Below are positions 34,132 to 41,146 of a stretch of 55,349 nucleotides of DNA, in pieces. Source of the DNA: Clostridia bacterium. GTDB lineage: Bacteria > Bacillota > Clostridia > TANB77 > CAG-508. The position numbers and the translations under genes were made by a program. A model generated the notes under the pieces. It did no database searches and was not told where the DNA came from. It saw only the letters and a program-made list of their open reading frames with translations. Location of the stretch: the NCBI GenBank assembly GCA_017613275.1, contig JAGAED010000014.1, positions 1 through 55,349 of the forward strand. Reading direction: 5' to 3'. Position 1 is the stretch's first letter. The number at the start of each line of letters is the position of its first letter.

Positions 34132-34650
34132 ATGGTACTCACAACAAAACGGCTTATGATATTCATCTCAGGAGTAGATGATCGGATAGATGTAACAATC
34201 TATCCAAATTGCTGGAAAGGGACAAAAATCAAAATCAGCTACAATGATGAAAACATTGAATGCGATGTTGATATTGCAGAACTGATTGGTATTTTCAATG
34301 GTGAGCCATCTTGGAGAAAAATGTTTCTCGCGGGTCAATCTCTTGGAAGCCCCGAGGAAAACCAAGAGCTTTATCCGTATAGGTCCAGGTATATTGAAAA
34401 AGACTTTTGGGTCGGTAAAAAAATCGATACATTTACTGTGACCTGGGAAGACCTTCAGGGTAAGGGGGTCCAAGAGCTTAAATCTATGGCAAACAATTAT
34501 ATAACTTATGGAAGTCCAGAACTTTCAATAAATGTCTTAATAAGGTTTGAAGCTCTTAAAAGAATTCGTCAGGCAATTGAATTTGCAACTTCTAAAGAGT
34601 TAAAAATTTATGCCGGAATAGTGCTACATGAGCAAAATCAAAAGGATTAA
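34132..34650 (+). CDS. Orphan cytoplasmic protein, unknown
   Basis: About 172 residues; no family recognised. The second ATG (34132) is preferred because GGAGG at 34120-34124 is 7 bases before it and only 1 base before the first ATG. No signal peptide or membrane helix is seen. The protein has a beta-rich first half (MIFISGVDDRIDVTIYPNCW, KIKISYNDENIECDVDIAEL) and a helical end (VLIRFEALKRIRQAIEFATS). Base use differs from its neighbours: it is richer in G and C and uses CGG for Arg twice, a codon rarely met in the core genes here. Own promoter and strong terminator. Likely horizontally acquired. Confidence 0.6.
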   Translation: MVLTTKRLMIFISGVDDRIDVTIYPNCWKGTKIKISYNDENIECDVDIAELIGIFNGEPSWRKMFLAGQSLGSPEENQELYPYRSRYIEKDFWVGKKIDTFTVTWEDLQGKGVQELKSMANNYITYGSPELSINVLIRFEALKRIRQAIEFATSKELKIYAGIVLHEQNQKD

Positions 34651-34670
34651 AGTGCAAATACCCTTCTTAA

Positions 34671-34696
34671 AAGGTGCAGAGATTTCTCTGCACCTT
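34671..34696 (+). terminator. Terminator of the orphan gene
   Basis: AAGGTGCAGAGA / complement with a two-base loop, followed by TCTTTCTTTTT; a strong intrinsic terminator about 20 bases past the stop. Confidence 0.85.
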
Positions 34697-34712
34697 CTTT
34701 CTTTTTATACGC

Positions 34713-34742
34713 AAAAACTGCCACTTATTAATGGCAGTTTTT
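34713..34742 (-). terminator. Terminator of uppP
   Basis: AAAAACTGCCA / TGGCAGTTTTT, 11 bp with an 8-base loop, 3 bases past the uppP stop on the minus strand. Confidence 0.7.
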
Positions 34743-34745
34743 ATT

Positions 34746-35576
34746 TTACATTCTTATAAAAAATAGTAGTAATACAATTATTCCTAATGCAACCCTGTAT
34801 ATAGCAAATACTTTAAAGCTTCCTTTTTGTAGGTATTTCAACAAGAATTTTATTACAATCATTCCAGCTATAAAGCTTGCTAAAATTCCTAAGAAGAATG
34901 GTACACTAAATACAAAGTCTTTTATTTTAAACAGTGCAGCTGCTGCTATTACTGGTGTTGATAAAAGGAATGAAAACTTTGCTGCTGCTTCTCTTGTTAG
35001 CCCCATTTTTCTTCCAACAGTCATTGTAATTCCAGATCTTGAAACTCCTGGAAATGCTGCTGCAATAGCTTGTGACATTGCTATCCATAAAGATTGTTTG
35101 AAAGTTATTTTTTTCATATCCACTGTTGATTTTGCTTTTTTGTCTACAACATATAGCAAGATTCCCATTACTATTAATGCAATTGAGATTAATAACATTT
35201 CAGCAGAAATAAATGTTGTTCCAAACACTCCTGCTAAAATTTCTGTGAATTTTTCTGATAGTTTGTCAAATACAATACAAAGAATTCCTGTTGGAATTGT
35301 TGAAAAGATTATAAACCAAAATAATCTTCCTTCTGTTGTTTTTTTCTTGTATTTTACTTGTTCATATCCACCTTTTATTAGTTTTACCCAATCTTTGTAG
35401 AAAAATAGTACAACAGCTAGCAATGTCCCAATATGTAATGCTACGTCAAATCCTTCCCCCATATCTTGCCAGTTAAATACCCATGGAAATAGGTTTAAAT
35501 GTGCTGAACTTGATACTGGTAAGAATTCTGTTAATCCTTGTACTACTCCTAATATTATTGCTTGTAATGCTCCCAT
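34746..35576 (-). CDS. uppP: Undecaprenyl-diphosphate phosphatase (BacA/UppP)
   Basis: 276 residues with about eight membrane helices. The N-terminal LGVVQGLTEFLPVSSSAHLN holds the catalytic Glu residues and FPGVSRSGITMTVGRKMGL the Ser/Arg site. It removes a phosphate from undecaprenyl diphosphate so the lipid carrier can be reused for peptidoglycan and capsule; overexpression gives bacitracin resistance. Start at ATGGGAGCA has a GAAAGGAAGAT site upstream. It is close to, but not in, the capsule and mur operons and is transcribed alone. Confidence 0.96.
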   Translation of the reverse strand: MGALQAIILGVVQGLTEFLPVSSSAHLNLFPWVFNWQDMGEGFDVALHIGTLLAVVLFFYKDWVKLIKGGYEQVKYKKKTTEGRLFWFIIFSTIPTGILCIVFDKLSEKFTEILAGVFGTTFISAEMLLISIALIVMGILLYVVDKKAKSTVDMKKITFKQSLWIAMSQAIAAAFPGVSRSGITMTVGRKMGLTREAAAKFSFLLSTPVIAAAALFKIKDFVFSVPFFLGILASFIAGMIVIKFLLKYLQKGSFKVFAIYRVALGIIVLLLFFIRM

Positions 35577-35619
35577 TTTAAAATCTTCCTTTCTTCATTG
35601 GTTTTATTTTTTCTTTTTT

Positions 35620-35739
35620 GCAATATATAAAAACCGTTCGTCCTTGTTGTCGCAACCTTCCTTATTTTATTTAGGAAAGGTTGCTTCACCGCTTCGCTTC
35701 GCTACGCCTACGCGTCCTCACTCATTTTTTATATATTGC
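35620..35739. repeat. AT-armed palindrome with GC-rich core (copy B)
   Basis: Perfect 14-bp outer arms GCAATATATAAAAA / TTTTTATATATTGC enclose about 92 bases. Inside is a nested hairpin (GCAACCTT... at 35652 with AGGAAAGGTTGC at 35673-35684) and a GC-rich part with GCTTCGCTTCGCTACGCC. The left part (35620-35648) is repeated with three or four changes at 41113-41141. It fills the gap between dpaA and uppP. Confidence 0.65.
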
Positions 35740-35753
35740 TTTATAACTAATAA

Positions 35754-36611
35754 TTAATAATTCAAAATGAATCTTTTTAAATAGCTCGCTGTAGATTTTG
35801 CAGCGATTTTTCCAGGTAAACCTAAAGCTGGAACGTAGTTTAAGTCCAGTTGTTCAACCGCGTCTAAATCAAATCCACCTGGTTTTGAAGCAAGTTCTAA
35901 TAATAAACAATTATTATTAACTTTTTCTAATTTTTCTTTTGTTACAATAATTTGAGGCACTGTGTTTATTATTATATCATAGTTTTCTAATTTTCCTAAT
36001 TCATAGGTATTTACTGGTTCATATCCATATGCCTCTATCCAAGCCAAATCTGAAGTTTTTCTTGCTGAACATGTTACATTTGCTCCCAATAAGCGTAGCT
36101 TGTTTGAAAGAATTTTTCCTATTCTGCCAAAACCAATTATTAAAACATTGCTACCTTGTAAATTGTAATCTGTGTTTTCGATTATCTTGCTTATTGCTCC
36201 TTCTGCTGTTGCAATTATGTTTAAAACCGCAAGTTCCTCAATTTTCATTAAGTCTGTAATAACTACTTTAATGTCTTTTGTAATCTCATAGAAATCTTCT
36301 GGTATACTTCCCGCAAATAATGCTTTATTGTCTAACCAACTCGCAAAGTCTTCCAGTTCTATAATTTTGCTTGATAAAGGTAAGTTCAATATCTCGCCAT
36401 CTCTTGAGAATGGAATCGGTCCTATTACGATATTTCCATTTGATATTGCTTCTTCTAAAGTATTACATATTTCAATATTTTGAATGCCCAGTTCTCCCAA
36501 TTTTGATTTTTCTAATCCATAAACATAAACTTCATGCCCATTATTTGCAAGCATTTTAGCCAGCTCCACATTCCTTGCGTCCCCACCTATAACAGAAAAA
36601 GAATTTTTCAT
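35754..36611 (-). CDS. dpaA: Dipicolinate synthase subunit A
   Basis: 285 residues. SpoVFA/DpaA with DpaB oxidises dihydrodipicolinate to dipicolinic acid in the mother cell; the acid fills the spore core with calcium. The N-terminal SVIGGDARNVELAKMLANNG, the middle Rossmann motif NVLIIGFGRIGKILSNKL near residue 155, INTVPQIIV and LLLELASKPGGFD near 240 are typical. A partner dpaB would be expected directly downstream but the next gene is uppP, so the subunit is orphaned in this window. A 10-bp inverted repeat lies just before the GAGGT ribosome site. Confidence 0.92.
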   Translation of the reverse strand: MKNSFSVIGGDARNVELAKMLANNGHEVYVYGLEKSKLGELGIQNIEICNTLEEAISNGNIVIGPIPFSRDGEILNLPLSSKIIELEDFASWLDNKALFAGSIPEDFYEITKDIKVVITDLMKIEELAVLNIIATAEGAISKIIENTDYNLQGSNVLIIGFGRIGKILSNKLRLLGANVTCSARKTSDLAWIEAYGYEPVNTYELGKLENYDIIINTVPQIIVTKEKLEKVNNNCLLLELASKPGGFDLDAVEQLDLNYVPALGLPGKIAAKSTASYLKRFILNY

Positions 36612-36623
36612 TTCATTACCTCA

Positions 36624-36655
36624 TTTCAATATATTTTTATTTAATTATATTGAAA
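36624..36655. repeat. Inverted repeat before dpaA
   Basis: TTTCAATATA / TATATTGAAA with a 12-base loop, ending 13 bases before the dpaA start. It could be an operator or an mRNA hairpin. The arm sequence resembles the arms of the palindrome at 36686. Confidence 0.45.
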
Positions 36656-36685
36656 TAATTATTTTTTATGCTAGAAATTTGATAA

Positions 36686-36745
36686 GTTCAATATATATTC
36701 TGGGAGTGGTCAAATGGGGATACCCGGGAAGAATATATATTGAAC
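36686..36745. repeat. Palindrome with GC-rich loop after the TPR gene
   Basis: Perfect 16-bp arms GTTCAATATATATTCT / AGAATATATATTGAAC enclose 28 bases (GGGAGTGGTCAAATGGGG...). It begins 9 bases after the TPR gene stop and has no T run, so it is a poor classic terminator; it may be a relative of the other AT-armed elements. Confidence 0.6.
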
Positions 36746-36753
36746 AGTAGAGA

Positions 36754-37965
36754 TTATTGCCTTTCAATATTATTTTCAATATTTGAAAAATCCTCTTTTT
36801 CATTTTTTAATAAGTTAATGTCATTATAACTTAACTGTCTTGTAAGTTCAAACATTTTCTCTAATTGTTCTTTCGCAACCATTTCTTTATAAGATAATTT
36901 TGAACGTTTTCTTTCATTTTCCTCTAAGTTGAAAGGAATAGAAAGTTTTGAATATATTGGAATAAATATAGCTTCCTTTTTGATTTTTTCTGCAATTTTT
37001 TTAGGATTCAAATCTATTGCTGTATTTGCATATTGTATTGCCTTTTCTTTGTCTCCTCTTATTAATGCAATTTTAGATAATTCATAATAACTATCTGGTG
37101 CTAGTTCTTCATCATCTATTGTTTGCATGAATTTTTGCTCTGCTTCATCTATTTCTTTACAAATTAAAGCAATTTCAGCCAAGAAGTATTTACAATTATA
37201 GTTTAAAGAATTAATTTGTGCTGCTTTGTCATAATACATTTGAGCATTTTGGAAGTCATTTATCATTGTGTACACTATTGCTATATTATAGTTTAAATCA
37301 AAGTCCAAACTGTTATATCTTAATGCTTCGTTGTAAGCTTTTGCAGCTTCTTTATACATTTGTTGATCGATTAGCAAATCACCATATAAGATTGTAGCCT
37401 CTTTATAATCCGGCTTTTTGCTCAAAAGATTTGCAAGCATTTGTGTTGCTTCTTGTTTTTTATCTAAATCCTTTAATAATGTTGCAACTTTAAAATATGA
37501 ATCAAAATCTTTTTTGTTTAGGTCAATTGCTTGTACATACTCATCTATCGCCTTTCTTTGACCACCTTCACTTTCGTATATTTCAGCCAATAATTTATGT
37601 GCTTGATATGAATTTGGATATTTTTCGAAAAGCGTTATTAAGACTTGCTTTGCTTTTTTATTATTTCCTAATTTAAAGTATATCTTTGCTCTCATTATAT
37701 TTAGATATTCCATTGTGCCAAAATGACTTTTTTCTAATACTATTATGATTACAGGTATGATTATTGCAAATATGTACATAAATATTTTTATAATCAATCC
37801 AAATTGGAATCCTGCAATAACCTCTATTAGACTTAGAGCAACTCCAACTGCGCCTAAAACTAAGAATATTATGTATGTTGTATCATTGTTTTTTATCATT
37901 TTGTAAAACATGTATAGGAATATTGCAAAAGATAGTACCGTAAAGATTAGTTGTTCTACTATCAT
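36754..37965 (-). CDS. Membrane-anchored TPR protein
   Basis: 403 residues. Three membrane segments lie in the first 80 residues (VLSFAIFLYMFYKMI, YIIFLVLGAVGVALSLIEVI, IFMYIFAIIIPVIIIVLEKS). About seven tetratricopeptide repeats follow to residue 340, for example AKQVLITLFEKYPNSYQAHK and EAAKAYNEALRYNSLDFDLN. The C-terminus is charged. TPR domains hold partner proteins; the partner here is unknown. Similar proteins occur near wall and spore genes in Clostridia. The start codon lies in the loop of a 14-bp perfect inverted repeat that covers part of the AAAGGAG ribosome site (see separate entry). Confidence 0.85.
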   Translation of the reverse strand: MIVEQLIFTVLSFAIFLYMFYKMIKNNDTTYIIFLVLGAVGVALSLIEVIAGFQFGLIIKIFMYIFAIIIPVIIIVLEKSHFGTMEYLNIMRAKIYFKLGNNKKAKQVLITLFEKYPNSYQAHKLLAEIYESEGGQRKAIDEYVQAIDLNKKDFDSYFKVATLLKDLDKKQEATQMLANLLSKKPDYKEATILYGDLLIDQQMYKEAAKAYNEALRYNSLDFDLNYNIAIVYTMINDFQNAQMYYDKAAQINSLNYNCKYFLAEIALICKEIDEAEQKFMQTIDDEELAPDSYYELSKIALIRGDKEKAIQYANTAIDLNPKKIAEKIKKEAIFIPIYSKLSIPFNLEENERKRSKLSYKEMVAKEQLEKMFELTRQLSYNDINLLKNEKEDFSNIENNIERQ

Positions 37966-37990
37966 TCTATCGTCTCCTTTACGGTACTAT
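37932..37990 (-). promoter_or_regulatory. mRNA hairpin enclosing the TPR start codon
   Basis: ATAGTACCGTAAAG (37990 to 37977) pairs perfectly with CTTTACGGTACTAT (37945 to 37932), the second arm being codons 7-11 of the gene. The 31-base loop holds GAGACG and the ATG at 37965; the AAAG half of the ribosome site is inside the stem. Such a stem could limit ribosome entry; its regulator is unknown. It could also be a DNA operator. Confidence 0.6.
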
Positions 37991-38017
37991 TTTATTGCAT
38001 TTTTCGAGTTTTGTCAA

Positions 38018-38797
38018 CTACCTATAAAAAGGCGGACGAGGGCCTGGGCCAAATGGTGGATATGGTCCAAATGGCGGTATTTGGCCTGGTCTGAATGGTG
38101 GTCTAGGTCCCGGTTTATTTGGTCCTCCTAATAATTCTCTTATTAATAATATTCTAATTATGTCACATACTCCATTGTTGCAATATCTTGTTTCTTTTGG
38201 ATTTTCTATTGACTTTTCTAAAATATTTGAATTATTCCTTACTTCTTGTTTTTCTACTTTTGCCGGTATTGGCACTTCCCTTTTAGGCTCAACATTTGGT
38301 TTAAACAAGCCTGTGCTTCTATTAGTTCTGTTTGCCATTGGGACTCTATTGGTTTCATTTGTTCTAAACTGTTCTGCACTATTTACTTGTTTTTGTTCTA
38401 CTCTATCATCATTTCCTTCTAGGCTCCCATATAGTTCTTCAACCATTTTCTCAACATCATTCTTTGTAACAGGTTCAGTTATACTTCTACAAGCCTTTTG
38501 CACCATAGGATAAACAATGCCATAAATATCAGGATAACACTCTTCAATCTCAGAACTTGCCCTTGTTTCAATATAATTATATCCATTAGGATAATCGGCA
38601 TAATCATAATAATTCGGCATTCCATATCTATTTTGATAATCACTATTGAAATAATCAAACTGTTGCATATTATTCTTAGGATGCGAATAATCGCAATAAT
38701 AAGACTTATCCTCATCCGGGTACCTTAGCTCCTCACCTTTAGAATCACTAGCACCTAGCACACTTCTTATGTAATCATTATAAGAATCTTTGTACAT
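38018..38797 (-). CDS. Proline-rich C-terminal protein, possible spore surface protein
   Basis: About 259 residues from ATG 38797. The AGGAGG site lies inside an apparent upstream frame and 7 bases before this ATG, so the Met 18 bases upstream is rejected. The first 85 residues are rich in Tyr, Asp and Asn (YCDYSHPKNN, YYDYADYPNGYNY). A middle low-complexity region is followed by RYCNNGVCDIIRILLIRELL and a tail of PGPRPPF / PPFGPG repeats. No enzyme family was recognised. Tyr-rich plus Pro-Gly-rich composition recalls clostridial spore coat or exosporium proteins, but no direct evidence is present. Confidence 0.65.
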   Translation of the reverse strand: MYKDSYNDYIRSVLGASDSKGEELRYPDEDKSYYCDYSHPKNNMQQFDYFNSDYQNRYGMPNYYDYADYPNGYNYIETRASSEIEECYPDIYGIVYPMVQKACRSITEPVTKNDVEKMVEELYGSLEGNDDRVEQKQVNSAEQFRTNETNRVPMANRTNRSTGLFKPNVEPKREVPIPAKVEKQEVRNNSNILEKSIENPKETRYCNNGVCDIIRILLIRELLGGPNKPGPRPPFRPGQIPPFGPYPPFGPGPRPPFYR

Positions 38798-38851
38798 AAA
38801 AAAACCTCCTCGCATTATTTAAATTATATGCAAAGAAGTTTATTAAATTGC

Positions 38852-38923
38852 AAGCAAAATATATTAATTTCAATTTTTTCGAATGCAAAGCCGAGAAAAA
38901 ATCGAAATTAATATATTTTGCTT
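38852..38923. repeat. 29-bp-arm palindrome after murD
   Basis: Arms 38852-38880 and 38895-38923 match with one mismatch around a 14-base loop containing GCCGA. It starts about 12 bases beyond the murD stop and may end the mur operon transcript, though its length is far beyond a normal terminator stem. Confidence 0.65.
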
Positions 38924-38934
38924 TTGGTATAAGA

Positions 38935-40332
38935 CTATAAATTATGTACAAGATTCTTAAACTGATTACCTCTATCATAAGCATTTTTAAACATATCAAA
39001 ACTTGCACTACCAGGTGAAAACAGCACAACATCACCTGAATTTGCAATCCTACGAGCAGTGTCAATTACCTCTTGTAAAGAATCGCACATATAAATTTTC
39101 ACAATTTTATTTTGTCTTTCCATCTCAATAGTTACAGCATCCAAAATCTTATTAGCAGTTTGCCCCATCAAAATTAGAGATTTAACATTATCTACAACAG
39201 GTTTTGCTAGTGGAGTATAATCTAAGTTTTTATCATATCCACCAGCAATTAAAATTACATCTTCACCTTCAAAAGCATTTATACCAGAAATAGTTCTAGT
39301 TGGAGATGAGCTTGCAGAATCATTATACCACTTTATTCCATTAGTTTCTCTTACAAATTCTAATCTATGTTCAACAGCATTGAAATCCTTTATGATTTCA
39401 ATAGCCTTTTCAGTATCAACTAAAGTTTTAGTTGCAGCAAGCGCTGTACAAATATTTTGATAATTATGAACTCCACGAAGTTTAGCCTCTTTACATTCCA
39501 TTATATACTTTCTAACGCCATCTTCGCACTCTTTTATAATGCCATTATCAACAATATAGCCATTTTCAAGTTTTTCTTGGCTACTGAAATAAATGACTTT
39601 CCCTAATGCTTCTTTGCCACAATCTCTTGTAATTTCATTATCATAGTTCAATATTAAAATTCCGTTTTCATCCTGATATTTAAAGATGTTTTTCTTTGCC
39701 TCAATATATTCTTCATAATCTTTATGTATGTTCAAATGATTTGGTGTTATGTTTGTTATAACTGATATTGAAGGACTAACATTCATTTCCATCAATTGGA
39801 AACTTGAAAGTTCAAGTACAACAACATCATCTGGCATCATTTCTGGAAGTTTTGTGAATAGTGGTGTTCCAATGTTTCCACCAAGCCATGCATTATAACC
39901 TGAATTTTTTAGAATTGCATATATTAAGCTTGTTGTTGTAGTTTTTCCATCACTTCCAGTTACACCAATTATTTTTGCTGGACACATTTTTATTAATAAT
40001 TCTATTTCTGTTGTAACTAGCGCTCCTCTATCAGCTTCTGCAACCAATTCTGGTATTGTTGGCAAACAGCTTGGAGAACGTAATATTAGGTCAAATCCTT
40101 GTAATTTAGATAAATATGTTTCTCCTAATGAAAATTCAAATGAGTATTCTATTATTTTATCCATTATATCTTTTGGTATTTGATCTATTGTTCTTTGGTC
40201 AAATACTGTAACTCTCGCTTTTTGTTCATGCAAATAGTCTATCATTGGTAAGTTGCTGACTCCCAAGCCAATTACCGCAACTTTTCTAAATCTTATATAA
40301 TTATTAAACTCTTCTAATTTTTCGTTTTGCAT
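38935..40332 (-). CDS. murD: UDP-N-acetylmuramoyl-L-alanine:D-glutamate ligase
   Basis: 465 residues. MurD adds D-Glu to UDP-MurNAc-L-Ala in the cytoplasm, using ATP. It has the N-terminal UDP-binding AVIGLGVSNLPMIDYLHEQK, ATP loop IGVTGSDGKTTTTSLIYAIL near residue 120, NITPNHLNIHKDYEEYIEAK, VRETNGIKWYNDSASSSPT near 335 and LIAGGYDKNLDY. It follows gatD by 19 bases, forming a murT-gatD-murD operon. Grouping MurD with MurT/GatD ties synthesis of D-Glu-containing stems to amidation of that Glu. A 29-bp palindrome follows. Confidence 0.95.
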   Translation of the reverse strand: MQNEKLEEFNNYIRFRKVAVIGLGVSNLPMIDYLHEQKARVTVFDQRTIDQIPKDIMDKIIEYSFEFSLGETYLSKLQGFDLILRSPSCLPTIPELVAEADRGALVTTEIELLIKMCPAKIIGVTGSDGKTTTTSLIYAILKNSGYNAWLGGNIGTPLFTKLPEMMPDDVVVLELSSFQLMEMNVSPSISVITNITPNHLNIHKDYEEYIEAKKNIFKYQDENGILILNYDNEITRDCGKEALGKVIYFSSQEKLENGYIVDNGIIKECEDGVRKYIMECKEAKLRGVHNYQNICTALAATKTLVDTEKAIEIIKDFNAVEHRLEFVRETNGIKWYNDSASSSPTRTISGINAFEGEDVILIAGGYDKNLDYTPLAKPVVDNVKSLILMGQTANKILDAVTIEMERQNKIVKIYMCDSLQEVIDTARRIANSGDVVLFSPGSASFDMFKNAYDRGNQFKNLVHNL

Positions 40333-40351
40333 TTTTCTTTCTCCTTTAAAA

Positions 40352-41095
40352 CTATTTTTCTAAAAATCGTTGTAGCAGTTGTAACCTGCATTTATTTTCA
40401 AGCTCATCATTTAGTGGTTCAAGTTCTATAACTTCATTATACCTGCGTTCCAGGCAATATTTTATTATATAATCTGCTAATGCTGGATTTTTAGAAAGAA
40501 GTGGTCCATGTAAATATGTTGCAATAACATTTTTTTGCATAAATCCTTCTACTGTGTCTCCAAATTTATTACCATTGCCAAATAACACTTTTCCAAATGG
40601 TTCTTCAATTCCAAATGTTTGACCACCATGATTTTCAAATCCAATTACCTTGGTTTTGTTCCCATTTAATTCAGCCTCTATAACAATGTTTCCAATACAT
40701 CTATTACTACGACTTGGATTTGCTTCTGTATAATAATCAAAAACTTCTAATCCAGGAATGATGTTTCCTTCTACGCCTTTGTAATACTTTCCAAATAGTT
40801 GATACGCTCCACAAATCAGTAAAAAGAATACTCCTGCATCTTTTGCTTGTTTTATATCTTCTTTGTATTTTATCAAGTCCTCAGCAAGTATCTTTTGCTC
40901 GTTATCTGCTCCACCGCCAGCAAATACAATGTCATAGTTTTTAAAATCTGGTTTTTCATCGTTTATTGAATAGTTATCTATTATTGCTTTAAACCCACGT
41001 TGTTCTAATCTATATTTTAAAACTTTTATATTGCCTATATCTCCATATAAATCCAAGATATCAGGATATAAATATAGTATTTTTAATTCTTTCAT
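40352..41095 (-). CDS. gatD: Lipid II isoglutaminyl synthase, glutaminase subunit GatD
   Basis: 247 residues, a CobB/CobQ-like class I glutamine amidotransferase. ILYLYPDILDLYGDIGNIKV at the N-terminus, IVFAGGGADNEQKI, FFLLICGAYQLFGKYY with the nucleophile Cys near residue 94, and TYLHGPLLSKNPALADYII with the catalytic His near 190 are typical of GatD. It hydrolyses glutamine and passes ammonia to MurT, which amidates the D-Glu of lipid II to D-isoglutamine. It lies about 50 bases after murT and 19 before murD. The partial repeat at 41113 separates it from murT. Confidence 0.93.
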   Translation of the reverse strand: MKELKILYLYPDILDLYGDIGNIKVLKYRLEQRGFKAIIDNYSINDEKPDFKNYDIVFAGGGADNEQKILAEDLIKYKEDIKQAKDAGVFFLLICGAYQLFGKYYKGVEGNIIPGLEVFDYYTEANPSRSNRCIGNIVIEAELNGNKTKVIGFENHGGQTFGIEEPFGKVLFGNGNKFGDTVEGFMQKNVIATYLHGPLLSKNPALADYIIKYCLERRYNEVIELEPLNDELENKCRLQLLQRFLEK

Positions 41096-41112
41096 TTTTA
41101 CTCCATTCTAAT

Positions 41113-41142
41113 GCAATATGTAAAACCCGTTCGGCCTTGTTA
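41113..41142. repeat. Partial copy of the palindromic repeat element
   Basis: GCAATATGTAAAACCCGTTC and the following GGCCTTGTT match 35620-35648 at about 26 of 29 bases. Only the left end of the element is present, between murT and gatD. Confidence 0.5.
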
Positions 41143-41146
41143 ATTA

